A stretch of 64,000 nt of DNA from Methylobacterium sp. J-068 (lineage in GTDB: Bacteria > Pseudomonadota > Alphaproteobacteria > Rhizobiales > Beijerinckiaceae), in the NCBI RefSeq assembly GCF_022829445.1, contig NZ_JAKSXY010000102.1:1-64000 (forward strand), given 5' to 3'. The position numbers and the translations under genes are program-made. Of this stretch, positions 11,525-20,043 are shown piece after piece. The notes beneath the pieces are model-generated. The model did no database searches and was not told the DNA's origin. It was given only the letters and a program-made list of their open reading frames with translations. Each line of letters begins with the position of its first letter. Within the stretch, counting starts at the first letter, position 1.

Positions 11525-11994
11525 TTGACCTCGAACATCGCCTCGACCTCGACGGCCGCGTCGAGGGGCAGTTCGGCGACACCCACGGTGGAGCGGGCGT
11601 GGCGACCGCGGTCGCCCAGGATCTCGACCATGAGGTCGGAGGCGCCGTTCATGATGCCGGCGAGCCCCGCGAAGGTCGGGACCGCGTTGATGAAGCCGCC
11701 GAGGCGGATGCACTGCACGACGCCGTGGTCGAGGTCGCCCACCGCCGCCCGCACCTGCGCCAGCACGTTGAGGGCGCAGAGCCTGGCGGCCGCGACGCCC
11801 GCCTCCACCGAGACCTCCGCCCCGAGCTTGCCCTTGTGGGCGTCGGCGAGCGTGCCGTCGGGGCCGAAGCAGATCTGGCCCGAGATCACCACGAGGTTGC
11901 CGCTGCGCACGAAGGGCACGTAGTTCGCGACCGGGGCCGCCGCCTTGGGCAGGGTCAGGCCGAGGGCTTCGAGGCGTTCGTTGACGGTGCTCAT
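11521..11994 (-). CDS. RidA family protein (reactive imine deaminase type)
   Basis: A 157-residue YjgF/RidA-fold protein of the longer subgroup. Members hydrolyse reactive enamine/imine intermediates made by PLP enzymes, protecting PLP-dependent enzymes. Visible landmarks are VVISGQICFGPDG near 35-47 and the HARSTVGVAELPLDAAVEVE segment, whose Arg is in the position of the substrate-binding arginine. It heads the operon; AGGA is 12 bases before ATG 11994. It is divergent from argD, a PLP enzyme, across about 280 bp. Confidence 0.9.
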   Translation of the reverse strand: MSTVNERLEALGLTLPKAAAPVANYVPFVRSGNLVVISGQICFGPDGTLADAHKGKLGAEVSVEAGVAAARLCALNVLAQVRAAVGDLDHGVVQCIRLGGFINAVPTFAGLAGIMNGASDLMVEILGDRGRHARSTVGVAELPLDAAVEVEAMFEVK

Positions 11995-12160
11995 CGGGGG
12001 TGCGTTCCTTCCTATGGGATGCGGGCGCGTCCGATTCAGGATCGTCCCGCGGGGTGACGCGGCTCTGAGCACTTCCGGGAGAAGGGCGCAAGGCGGTGCG
12101 CACGCCGTCCCGGATCAGCCTAAACGAAAGGCATGTCGGGGATGTGAAGGCCCTCCGTCG

Positions 12161-12188
12161 TTGACAGAATTGAGCTTTTCTCTAGTAA
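12161..12188 (+). promoter_or_regulatory. Predicted sigma-70 type promoter of argD
   Basis: TTGACA (12161-12166), a 16-bp AT-rich spacer, then TAGTAA (12183-12188). This is the clearest canonical promoter in the window and sits 90-117 bp before the argD start. Predicted transcription would begin near 12195. Confidence 0.6.
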
Positions 12189-12196
12189 TCGCGCGC

Positions 12197-12220
12197 GTGC
12201 CGCCCCATCCGAGGCGGCAC
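12197..12220 (+). promoter_or_regulatory. Hairpin at the predicted 5' end of the argD transcript
   Basis: GTGCCGCC (12197-12204) pairs perfectly with GGCGGCAC (12213-12220) around an 8-base loop, followed by TTTCATTT. It would form at the very start of the argD leader. It could stabilise the RNA or act as a weak intrinsic terminator; no leader peptide is evident. Confidence 0.4.
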
Positions 12221-12277
12221 TTTCATTTGATGCGGTCGCGGTCCTCGCGTGCCCGCGAGAGACGGGAAGACGGGATC

Positions 12278-13471
12278 GTGACATCCGCCCTTCTGCCGAC
12301 CTATGCCCGGGCCCCCATCGCTTTCGAGCGCGGCGAGGGCGCATGGCTCGTGGCGCGCGGGGGCGAGCGATATCTCGATTTCGGCGCCGGCATCGCGGTG
12401 AACGCCCTCGGCCACGCCCATCCGCACCTCGTGGAGGCCCTGACCACCCAGGCGCAGAAGCTCTGGCACACCTCGAACCTGTTCGAGATCCCGGACGGCG
12501 AGCGGCTGGGCCGGCGCCTCGTTGACGCGACCTTCGCGGACGTGGCCTTCTTCGCCAATTCGGGCGCCGAGGCCAACGAGGCCGCCATCAAGATGGCGCG
12601 CAAGTACCATGCGGCGGGCGGCCATCCGGAGCGCTTCCGGATCATCACCTTCGAGGGCGCCTTCCACGGGCGGACGCTGGCGACCATCGCGGCCGGCGGC
12701 CAGGCCAAGTACATTGAGGGATTCGGCCCGAAGGTCGACGGCTTCGATCAGGTGCCCACCGGCGATTTCGCCGCGCTCGAGGCCGCCATCGGACCCGAGA
12801 CCGCCGCGCTGATGATCGAGCCGATCCAGGGCGAGGGCGGCGTGCGGGTGATCCCGCACGGCGACCTGCGCCGCCTGCGCGCCCTCTGCGACCAGCACGG
12901 CATCCTCCTCGTCATGGACGAGGTCCAGACCGGCGTCGGGCGCACCGGCAAGCTGTTCGCGCACGAATGGTCGGGGATCACCCCCGACATCATGAGCGCG
13001 GCCAAGGGCATCGGGGGCGGCTTCCCGCTCGGCGTCTGCCTCGCCACGGCGGAGGCCGCGCGCGGCATGACGGCCGGCACCCACGGCACCACCTTCGGCG
13101 GCAATCCGCTCGCAATGGCGGTGGGCAACGCGGTGCTCGACGTGGTGCTGGCCGACGGCTTCCTCGACCATGTGCTGGCGATGGGCCTCAGCCTCAAGCA
13201 GCGCCTCGCCGCGGTGCTGGACCGCCACCCCGACGTGATCGCCGAGATCCGCGGCGAGGGGCTGATGCTGGGCCTCAAGCTGAACGTGCTCAACGCCGAG
13301 TTCGCGGCCGCCGCGCGGGACGCGCACCTGCTGGTCATCCCGGCGGGCGACAACGTCGTGCGCCTGCTGCCGCCGCTGATCGTCACGGAGGCGGACGTGG
13401 CGGAAGCGGCCCGCCGCCTCGAGGCCACCGCGAGCCGGCTCGAGACGCGCCTGCGGGGGGCGGCCGAGTGA
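12278..13471 (+). CDS. argD: Acetylornithine aminotransferase
   Basis: PLP enzyme of arginine synthesis converting N-acetylglutamate semialdehyde to N-acetylornithine; 397 residues, class III aminotransferase. The PLP lysine is Lys243 (SAAKGIGGGFP), the pyridine-binding Asp is Asp214 (VMDEVQTG), and the phosphate loop SGAEANE is at 95-101. The start is GTG 12278 with GGAAG about 8 bases upstream; an in-frame ATG at 12230 would add an Arg-rich stretch absent from the fold. argF follows on the same strand, and a GTG in the argF frame overlaps the argD stop. Confidence 0.95.
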   Translation: MTSALLPTYARAPIAFERGEGAWLVARGGERYLDFGAGIAVNALGHAHPHLVEALTTQAQKLWHTSNLFEIPDGERLGRRLVDATFADVAFFANSGAEANEAAIKMARKYHAAGGHPERFRIITFEGAFHGRTLATIAAGGQAKYIEGFGPKVDGFDQVPTGDFAALEAAIGPETAALMIEPIQGEGGVRVIPHGDLRRLRALCDQHGILLVMDEVQTGVGRTGKLFAHEWSGITPDIMSAAKGIGGGFPLGVCLATAEAARGMTAGTHGTTFGGNPLAMAVGNAVLDVVLADGFLDHVLAMGLSLKQRLAAVLDRHPDVIAEIRGEGLMLGLKLNVLNAEFAAAARDAHLLVIPAGDNVVRLLPPLIVTEADVAEAARRLEATASRLETRLRGAAE

Positions 13472-13524
13472 CACCGGAACCCCTGACGGCCCTGACCGGG
13501 AACACGCACACAAAGAACGGACCG

Positions 13525-14478
13525 ATGACCACGACCCTGAACGGGACCGGAGACGGGACCCGCCACTTCCTCGACCTCAAGGATTTCTCGGGCTCCGAGC
13601 TGCGCGCGGTGCTGGACGCCGCCGCCCGCATCAAGGCGCGCCGCCGCAAGGGGGAACTGGCCGAGGACCGCCCGCTCATCGGCAAGACCCTGGCGATGGT
13701 GTTCGACCGGCCCTCGACGCGCACCCGCGTGTCGTTCGACGTCGGCATGCGCGAACTCGGCGGCGAGACCCTGATGCTGACCGGCAGCGAGATGCAGCTC
13801 GGCCGGGGCGAGACCGTGGGCGACACCGCCCGCGTGCTCTCGCGCTACGTCGACGCGATCATGATCCGCATCCTCGACCACGGCCTCATGCTGGAACTGG
13901 CCGAGTACGCCACCGTGCCGGTGATCAACGCCCTGACCAAGGTCTCGCATCCGTGCCAGATCATGGCCGACCTCCTGACCTTCGAGGAGCATCGCGGGCC
14001 GATCAAGGGCCGCACCGTCGCGTGGTCGGGGGACGCCAACAACGTGCTGGCCTCCTGGGTCCACGCCGCCGCGCGCTTCGGCTTCACCCTCAACATCGCC
14101 GCCCCGCCCGAACTGTCGACGCCCCAGCCGCTGCTCGACTGGGCGCGGGCCGAAGGCGCCACCCTCAACGTCACCACCGACGCCTACGAGGCCGTGGACG
14201 GGGCGGATGCGGTGGTGACCGATTGCTGGGTCTCGATGGGCGACGAGGACGACCAGCACCGGCACAACCTGCTCGTGCCCTACCGGGTCGATGCCCGGCT
14301 GATGGCGGCCGCGGCCAAGGACGCGATCTTCATGCACTGCCTGCCCGCCCATCGCGGCGAGGAGGTCACGGCCGAGGTGATCGACGGTCCGCAATCGGTG
14401 ATCTTCGACGAGGCCGAGAACCGCCTGCACGCGCAGAAGGGCATCCTGGCCTGGTGCCTGCGGGCGAACGGCCTCTGA
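13525..14478 (+). CDS. argF: Ornithine carbamoyltransferase
   Basis: Condenses carbamoyl phosphate with ornithine to give citrulline; 317 residues, cytoplasmic trimer in the family. The signature motifs are complete: STRTR at 64-68 (carbamoyl phosphate), HPCQ at 142-145, SMGDE at 237-241 (ornithine) and HCLP at 271-274. ATG 13525 is used because the conserved RHFLDL begins shortly after; an in-frame GTG at 13468 overlaps the argD stop and would give tighter coupling. Second gene of argD-argF-hslO. Confidence 0.96.
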   Translation: MTTTLNGTGDGTRHFLDLKDFSGSELRAVLDAAARIKARRRKGELAEDRPLIGKTLAMVFDRPSTRTRVSFDVGMRELGGETLMLTGSEMQLGRGETVGDTARVLSRYVDAIMIRILDHGLMLELAEYATVPVINALTKVSHPCQIMADLLTFEEHRGPIKGRTVAWSGDANNVLASWVHAAARFGFTLNIAAPPELSTPQPLLDWARAEGATLNVTTDAYEAVDGADAVVTDCWVSMGDEDDQHRHNLLVPYRVDARLMAAAAKDAIFMHCLPAHRGEEVTAEVIDGPQSVIFDEAENRLHAQKGILAWCLRANGL

Positions 14479-14788
14479 GGGCCGCAAGCCCGGGCCTCGA
14501 CGCGAACCGTGGGCGTCCGCCGAACCTCGGCGAGACCGACACGGGCTTCGGGCTCACGAAGAGTCCGCGCGCGCCCGTCGCGCGGGCGCGGCCGCCGTCC
14601 TATATAGGGGTCATCCTTCCCTGAGGGTCGGGTGCGGCCGTCGCGACGAACGCGGCCGCTCCAGCCGGTGCGGCGCCGAGGCCCGTCGGCGCGATCCCCC
14701 CGGCCTGTCGCCTTGCCCCTGCCGCCCGCGCGGGGCCGGGATGCCCCTGGCCCGGCCCTCGCGTTCGTCGAGCCCGATCGGAGACGCC
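14479..14788. other. argF-hslO spacer with hairpin and TATATA palindrome
   Basis: No gene is seen. It holds a hairpin, CGCGCCCG (14570-14577) pairing with CGGGCGCG (14583-14590), and the palindrome CCTATATAGG (14599-14608), whose TATATA could be a -10 element for a separate hslO transcript. There is no convincing -35. Confidence 0.35.
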
Positions 14789-15817
14789 ATGACCTCTGGA
14801 ACGACCTCTGGACCCACCCCCGGACACGCGCCGCCCGCCATCGAGGGCGACGACGACGTGGTGCTGCCCTTCGCCGTCGAGGCCCTGGACGTGCGCGGCC
14901 GCGTGGTCCGCCTCGGCCCGTCCGTCGACACCATCCTGCGCCGCCACGGCTATCCCGACGCCGTGGCGCGCCTGCTCGGCGAGGCCGCCGCCCTCACCGT
15001 CCTGCTCGGCTCGTCGCTGAAGTTCGAGGGCCGTTTCCAGCTCCAGACCAAGACCGACGGTCCGGTCGAGATGATCGTGGTCGATTTCGAGGCCCCCGAC
15101 CGCCTGCGCGCCACCGCGCGCTTCGACACCGCACGGGTCGAGGCCCTCGGCGCCGGACCGCTGCGGGACGGGGACCTGATCGGCCAGGGGCATCTGGCCA
15201 TGACCATCGACCAGGGGCCGACCAGCAGCCGCTACCAGGGCGTCGTCGCCCTCGAGGGCCAGAGCCTGGAAGAGGCGGCGCACCAGTATTTCCGCCAGTC
15301 CGAGCAGATCCCGACGCAGGTCCGCCTCGCGGTGGCCGAGCAATACGCGGGCGGCGCGACGACCTACCGGGCCGGCGGCCTCTTGGTGCAGTTCCTGCCC
15401 CAATCCATCGACCGGGCGCGCCTCGCCGACCTGCCGCCGGGCGACATCCCGGAGGGCCACGTCCATCTCGACGCGCAGGGCGTGCCCGAGGACGATGCCT
15501 GGGTCGAGGCCCGCAGCCTCGTCGCCACCATCGAGGACCACGAGCTCGTCGACCCCGAGGTCTCGGCCGAGCGCCTGCTCTACCGCCTGTTCCACGAGCG
15601 CGGCGTGCGGGTGTTCGAGGCGCAAGGCGTACACGAGCGGTGCCGCTGCTCGCCCGAGCGGGTGATGGGCATGATCGCCTCGTTCTCGCCCCAGGAGCGC
15701 CGGGACATGATCGCCGACGATGGCCGCATCGGCATCACCTGCGAATTCTGCTCGCGCCGCTACGACCTCGATCCGGCGGCGGTGGAAACAGAGGTGAAGG
15801 CGCGGGCGGAGGCCTGA
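14789..15817 (+). CDS. hslO: Redox-regulated chaperone Hsp33
   Basis: Cytoplasmic holdase activated by oxidation of a zinc centre. It has 342 residues; the C-terminal switch keeps all four zinc cysteines: CxC at 285-287 (CRCSPERV) and CxxC at 318-321 (CEFC). The N-terminal 25 residues are a low-complexity Gly/Thr/Pro leader before the chaperone fold. ATG 14789 has GGAG 5 bases upstream. It follows argF by 310 bp and may have its own promoter. Confidence 0.95.
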   Translation: MTSGTTSGPTPGHAPPAIEGDDDVVLPFAVEALDVRGRVVRLGPSVDTILRRHGYPDAVARLLGEAAALTVLLGSSLKFEGRFQLQTKTDGPVEMIVVDFEAPDRLRATARFDTARVEALGAGPLRDGDLIGQGHLAMTIDQGPTSSRYQGVVALEGQSLEEAAHQYFRQSEQIPTQVRLAVAEQYAGGATTYRAGGLLVQFLPQSIDRARLADLPPGDIPEGHVHLDAQGVPEDDAWVEARSLVATIEDHELVDPEVSAERLLYRLFHERGVRVFEAQGVHERCRCSPERVMGMIASFSPQERRDMIADDGRIGITCEFCSRRYDLDPAAVETEVKARAEA

Positions 15818-15880
15818 GCGCGGCCGGCCCGGGGCCTCACCCCTGGCCGGGACGGAATCCGCGGGCGCAGGCTTCTCCTT

Positions 15881-16057
15881 CTCCTCGCGGAACCGGATGC
15901 GGTTGCCGAAAGGGTCGGTGACCGTCATCACGAGGCCCGAGGGCAGATCCTCGATTCCGGGCTTGCCACAGGGATAGTTCCTGGCCGCCAGTTCCCGCTC
16001 ATAATGGCGCCCCCCGTCCATCGTGTCGTGCGCACGCGCCATCCGGGCGTTCACGCC
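15881..16057 (-). pseudogene. Remnant of a VOC/glyoxalase-fold (bleomycin-resistance-like) gene
   Basis: A 59-codon stretch reads like the C-terminal end of a glyoxalase-superfamily protein: HYERELAARNYPCGKPG, then MTVTDPFGNRIRFREE, the classic terminal strand of that fold. The N-terminal half is missing (the bases upstream are the 3' end of the acetyltransferase gene) and no stop follows in frame where the protein should end, so it runs antisense into hslO. Best read as a decayed fragment rather than a gene; an intact parent of about 120 residues would be expected elsewhere. Confidence 0.6.
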
Positions 16058-16065
16058 CCGGATCG

Positions 16066-16650
16066 TCAAGCCTTCAGGACCGGATCCGCGATATCGCCGC
16101 CGCCCCGGCGGGCGAGGTAGGCGGGCTGGAACAGGCACATCCGCACCGCGTCGCGGTACTTGCCGTTGACGAAGAACTCGTCCTTCAGGATGCCCTCGGG
16201 CACGAACCCGCAGCGCTCGTAGATGCGCACCGCGCGGGCATTGTCCTTGTCCACGTGCAGGTAGAGCTTGTGGATGTTGAGGACGCTGAAGGCGTAGTCC
16301 ATGGCGATGCGGGTGGCGCGGGGCGCGTAGCCCTGGCCCTGGAAGGCCGGGTGGATCGCGATCTGGAATTCGCAGCGCCGGTGCAGGTGGTTGATCTCCA
16401 CGAGCTCGACGAGGCCGGCGGGCGCGCCCTCGGAATTGGCGATGATGAAGCGCCGCTCGGTCTGGTTGTGGATGTTGCGCTCGTAGAGCTGCGCCAGTTC
16501 GGCGAAGGACTCATAGGCCTCCTCGAACCAGTAGCGCATGATGCTGTCGTTGTTGTTGAGCTGATGCACGAACATCAGGTCTTCCCGCTCCAGCGGGCGC
16601 AGCTTCACCGGGCCGTCCGCCGCGATGGTCCTGGCTGTGAAGGCGGTCAT
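16066..16650 (-). CDS. GNAT N-acetyltransferase, SpeG-like
   Basis: A 194-residue acetyl-CoA-dependent N-acetyltransferase resembling spermidine N1-acetyltransferases: KLRPLEREDL start, the HQLNNNDSIMRYWFEEAYES segment, the acetyl-CoA loop Q(G)QGYAPRAT near 118-125, and LNIHKLYLHVDKDNARAVR before the final strands. Polyamine specificity is an inference. ATG 16650 overlaps the argE stop by 4 bp (ATGA), so it is coupled to arginine/ornithine metabolism, which supplies polyamine precursors. Confidence 0.87.
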   Translation of the reverse strand: MTAFTARTIAADGPVKLRPLEREDLMFVHQLNNNDSIMRYWFEEAYESFAELAQLYERNIHNQTERRFIIANSEGAPAGLVELVEINHLHRRCEFQIAIHPAFQGQGYAPRATRIAMDYAFSVLNIHKLYLHVDKDNARAVRIYERCGFVPEGILKDEFFVNGKYRDAVRMCLFQPAYLARRGGGDIADPVLKA

Positions 16651-17819
16651 GGTTCGAGGCATTCCGCGATGAGGCGATCCATGAAGGCCTCGCCGGCCGT
16701 GAGGGCCGCCAGGGTGATGTACTCGTCGGGCTGGTGCGCCTGATCGATGGAACCGGGGCCGCAGACCACGGTCGGGATGCCCGCGACCTGGAAGCGCCCG
16801 GCCTCCGTGGCGTAGGGCACCGAGATCGTGTGATTGCGCCCCGCGACCCGCAGCGCCAGGCGCTCGGCCATCGAGCCGGGCTCGGGCGCGAGCCCCGGCA
16901 CCGAGACCTCCTCCAGCGTCTCGATGCGTCCGTAATCGCCGTAGCGGTTCAAGCGGTCGCGCAGCACGCTTCGAACCTTGGCCTCGAACAGGGCCGGGAT
17001 CTCGCCCATGTCGAGGTCGGGCAGGCCACGGAACTCCCAGTGGAAGGTACAGACCTTGGGCAGGATGTTGCGCGCCGTGCCGCCCGAGATCGTGCCGACA
17101 TGCACGGTGGTGGCGGGCGGGTCGAAGCGTCCGGAGGCGTCGCCCCGCGCGATCATCGCGTCGGCGATGCGGTTCAGTTCCGAGACGAGATCGGCCGCCG
17201 CCATCACGGCGTTCGCGCCGAGCATGGGCTTGGCCGAATGCGCCTCGTGCCCGTGCACCGTGGTGAGGTAGGTGACGATGCTCTTGTGCGCGTCCGCGAC
17301 CTCGAGGTCGGTGGGCTCGCCGACGATCACCGCGCCCGGGCGCGGCAGGTCGGCGCCGAAGCGCGCGATGGTGTCGGCGACGCCGAGGCAGGTGGTCTCC
17401 TCGTCGTAGGACAGGAGGATATGGATCGGGCGCTTGAGGCCGGCGGCCAGAAAATCCGGGATCGCCGCCAGGGCCAGCGCGCAGAAGCCCTTCATATCGA
17501 CGGCGCCCCGCCCGTAGGCGCGCCCGTCCGCCACCCGGAGGGTGAAGGGATCGCCGCTCCAGGTCTGGCCCGTCACCGGCACCACGTCGGTATGGCCGGA
17601 GAGCACGATGCCGCCGTCGACCGGGGGGCCGATGGTGGCGAACAGGGCCGCCTTGTCGCCGGCCGCGTTGGGCAGGCGGAGCGAAGCGACCCCGAGGCCG
17701 GCGAGATGGTCGGCGACCCAATCGATGAGCGCGAGGTTCGACTTCGAACTCTCGGTGTCGAAGGCCACGAGCCGCGACAGCAGGTCGAGCGTCGCCGGGC
17801 GCGGGCCTTCACCGGACAT
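16647..17819 (-). CDS. argE: Acetylornithine deacetylase
   Basis: Zinc hydrolase releasing acetate from N-acetylornithine; 390 residues, M20 family. Metal and catalytic residues are in place: His76 and Asp78 (SGHTDVVP), Asp108 (RGAVDMKG) and the Glu140-Glu141 pair (SYDEETT). The dimerisation domain lies about 185-300. ATG 17819 lacks a ribosome binding site, but it begins the conserved helix and leaves only 4 bp after the apaG stop, so coupling is plausible. Order on this strand: apaG, argE, acetyltransferase. Confidence 0.94.
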   Translation of the reverse strand: MSGEGPRPATLDLLSRLVAFDTESSKSNLALIDWVADHLAGLGVASLRLPNAAGDKAALFATIGPPVDGGIVLSGHTDVVPVTGQTWSGDPFTLRVADGRAYGRGAVDMKGFCALALAAIPDFLAAGLKRPIHILLSYDEETTCLGVADTIARFGADLPRPGAVIVGEPTDLEVADAHKSIVTYLTTVHGHEAHSAKPMLGANAVMAAADLVSELNRIADAMIARGDASGRFDPPATTVHVGTISGGTARNILPKVCTFHWEFRGLPDLDMGEIPALFEAKVRSVLRDRLNRYGDYGRIETLEEVSVPGLAPEPGSMAERLALRVAGRNHTISVPYATEAGRFQVAGIPTVVCGPGSIDQAHQPDEYITLAALTAGEAFMDRLIAECLEP

Positions 17820-17823
17820 GACG

Positions 17824-18216
17824 TTAATGGACGCTGCGGCGGACGTGGGGGGAATCGAGGGAGAAGGCGGGAATCTCGGCCTCGAAGCTCTCACCGGCAT
17901 TGGTCGCCATGGTGTAGCTGCCGGCCATCAGGCCGTCCGGCGTGGTGAGCGGGCAGCCGCTGGTGTAGCTGAAGGACTCGCCCGGCTCGAGCACCGGCTG
18001 CTTGCCGACGACGCCGGCGCCGCGCACCTCCTGGGTCTCCCCGCGCCCGTCCACGATGCGCCAATGGCGCGAGCGCAGCTGCACCTGCTCGGAGCCGTTG
18101 TTCACGATCTCGACGGTGTAGGCGAAGAAGTAGCGGCTCTCGGCCGGAGACGATTCCTCCTCGACGAAGCGTGGCATCACCGTCACGCTGATTCCGCGTG
18201 TCTGAGCCTTGTACAT
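17824..18216 (-). CDS. apaG: ApaG protein
   Basis: A 130-residue fibronectin type III-like (DUF525) protein; the family is linked to Co2+ resistance but has no settled biochemical role. Conserved blocks: YFFAYTVEIVN, LRSRHWRIVDGRG, VVGKQPVLEPGESFSYTSG and GSYTM. ATG 18216 (MYKA, the usual ApaG start) has GGGAGG 11 bases upstream; ATG 18225 is also in frame but only 2 bases from that box. Confidence 0.94.
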   Translation of the reverse strand: MYKAQTRGISVTVMPRFVEEESSPAESRYFFAYTVEIVNNGSEQVQLRSRHWRIVDGRGETQEVRGAGVVGKQPVLEPGESFSYTSGCPLTTPDGLMAGSYTMATNAGESFEAEIPAFSLDSPHVRRSVH

Positions 18217-18337
18217 CGCCGTCATTGCCTCCCTGGCCGGACCTGAACCCGGGCGCGTTGAGTTCGCGACAAGCCCAGGCCGCCGTGGTACGGCCCTCGC
18301 AAAACCGCGTCAATCGTGACGAATGCGGGCATGACGC

Positions 18338-18808
18338 ATGCGGGGGTGCCCGCCCGAACCCGAGGTCCTGACTGTCTTGGTCGACGAGACCGTTTCGCGC
18401 ATTCCCGCCCTTCGGATCACCCGGGACGTCACCCGTACCCTGCTCGGGCCGGCGGCCATCGCGGCCCTGGCGGGCGCCTTCGCCTGGACCGCGCCGGAGC
18501 GCAACGCCTGGGCGGCGGCGGCCCTGGCGGCGGCCCTCTTCCTCGACGGGCTCGCCCGCGCGGCCGGCGCCCTGATGGCCCGGCGCGGCCTGCGCGTGCC
18601 GCGCATGGCCGGCCCCCCATCCCTCGTCCTGCCGCTGCGGCCCGGAACCGGCCTCGCCGCGGCCCTGTTCGCCACGGCCCTCGCCCTCTGGCCGATGGGT
18701 TTTCCGCTCCTGGCCAGCGCCCTGGCCGGCCTGATCGCCATGGGGGCGATCGCGCGCCTCGCCCTGGCGCGCGTCGTCCTGACCAGGCGGCAGGAACCGG
18801 AGGCTTAA
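18338..18808 (+). CDS. Hypothetical membrane protein
   Basis: A 156-residue protein with about four hydrophobic segments (roughly 36-52, 56-75, 103-118 and 122-142) separated by Arg-rich loops, so an inner-membrane protein with a basic cytoplasmic tail (RRQEPEA). No family recognised. The start is uncertain: ATG 18338 is used; an in-frame TTG at 18377 would remove a Pro-rich leader. It lies divergent from apaG. Confidence 0.6.
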   Translation: MRGCPPEPEVLTVLVDETVSRIPALRITRDVTRTLLGPAAIAALAGAFAWTAPERNAWAAAALAAALFLDGLARAAGALMARRGLRVPRMAGPPSLVLPLRPGTGLAAALFATALALWPMGFPLLASALAGLIAMGAIARLALARVVLTRRQEPEA

Positions 18809-18920
18809 CGGGGCCTTAGGCGCCGGGGCGCAGAATGGCCGCGAACGCCGCCTGTCTTCCCCGATGCGGAGGGGTGCCGGGTCGAGCGCCGGCTGGAAGC
18901 GACGAGGGACGCCGCACGCG

Positions 18921-20006
18921 ATGCACGACATTCCGGATTCCGGCATCCTCGCCGCGCAGGGCATCGCCCGTCTCGCCGAGGCCGGCGCGATCCTGCCGGA
19001 CAGCCCCTTCGCGCCGGACCAGATCCAGCCCGCGAGCCTCGACCTGCGCCTCGGCGCCCGCGTCTTCCGGGTGCGCACCAGCTTCCTGCCCGGCGCCCGC
19101 AGCGTGGCCGCCTGCATCGAGGCCTTCGTGCTGCACGAGATGGACCTGACCCGGGGCGCGGTGCTGGAGACCGGCTGCGTCTACATCGCCGAACTGCAGG
19201 AGGCCCTGGCGCTGCCGCCGGATCTTTCGGCCAGCGCGAACCCCAAGAGTTCGACCGGGCGCATCGACGTGTTCACCCGCGTCATCACCGATCGGGGCGC
19301 GGCCTTCGATCAGGTCGAGGCCGGCTATCAGGGCCGGCTCTACGCCGAGATCTCGCCGCGCACCTTCCCGGTGAAGGTCCGCACCGGCTCGCGCCTCTCG
19401 CAGATCCGCTTTCGCCGGGGTGAACCGCGGCTCGGCGACGGCGACCTCGCCGCGCTCCATGCCGCGACCCCCCTGGTCAACGCGCAGAATCCGTCGTTCC
19501 AGGGCGGGATCGCCGTCTCCATCGACCTTTCGGGCTTCGACGGCCTGATCGGCTATCGCGCCAAGCGCCATACCGGCCTCGTCGACGTCGATGCGCCGGG
19601 CCGGCACCGGATCGCCGATTTCTGGGAAATGCTGCCGGCCGACGGATCGGGCGGGCTGATCCTCGATCCCGGCCAGTTCTACATCCTCGCCTCGAAGGAG
19701 GCCGTGCAGGTCCCGCCCGACTTCGCCGCCGAGATGGTGCCCTTCGATCCGCTGGTGGGCGAATTCCGGGTGCATTACGCCGGCTTCTTCGATCCGGGCT
19801 TCGGCTTCGCCGGGGCGGGAGGCTCGGGCGCGCGGGCGGTGCTCGAAGTCCGCTCGCGCGACGTGCCCTTCCTGCTCGAGGACGGGCAGATCGTCGGCCG
19901 CCTCGTCTACGAGCGGATGGCCGAGCGCCCGGCCACGCTCTACGGGTCGGGCGCCGGCTCGAACTATCAGGCCCAGGGGCTGAAGCTGTCGAAGCACTTC
20001 GCCTGA
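18921..20006 (+). CDS. dcd: 2'-deoxycytidine 5'-triphosphate deaminase, long form
   Basis: Converts dCTP to dUTP for dTTP synthesis. At 361 residues it is about twice the length of the E. coli enzyme, matching the duplicated-domain form of Hyphomicrobiales. The first half has QPASLDLRLG and the SANPKSSTGRIDVFTRV block with the catalytic-type Arg/Ser/Lys region; AGYQGRLYAEISPRTFPVKV follows. The second half (about 190-361) repeats a dUTPase-like fold, ending YGSGAGSNYQAQGLKLSKHF. GAGGGA is about 11 bases before ATG 18921. Confidence 0.93.
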   Translation: MHDIPDSGILAAQGIARLAEAGAILPDSPFAPDQIQPASLDLRLGARVFRVRTSFLPGARSVAACIEAFVLHEMDLTRGAVLETGCVYIAELQEALALPPDLSASANPKSSTGRIDVFTRVITDRGAAFDQVEAGYQGRLYAEISPRTFPVKVRTGSRLSQIRFRRGEPRLGDGDLAALHAATPLVNAQNPSFQGGIAVSIDLSGFDGLIGYRAKRHTGLVDVDAPGRHRIADFWEMLPADGSGGLILDPGQFYILASKEAVQVPPDFAAEMVPFDPLVGEFRVHYAGFFDPGFGFAGAGGSGARAVLEVRSRDVPFLLEDGQIVGRLVYERMAERPATLYGSGAGSNYQAQGLKLSKHFA

Positions 20007-20043
20007 ATGCCGGGACCGGCACCCGCGATCGCGACGCGAGCGG

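Noticed and set aside
11945..12277. In-frame upstream extension of argD
   Set aside because: It would cross the divergent RidA gene and the predicted promoter; the conserved protein begins at GTG 12278.
13468..13524. GTG 13468 as the argF start
   Set aside because: Possible because it overlaps the argD stop, but the added 19 residues are not part of the conserved fold and ATG 13525 precedes it closely.
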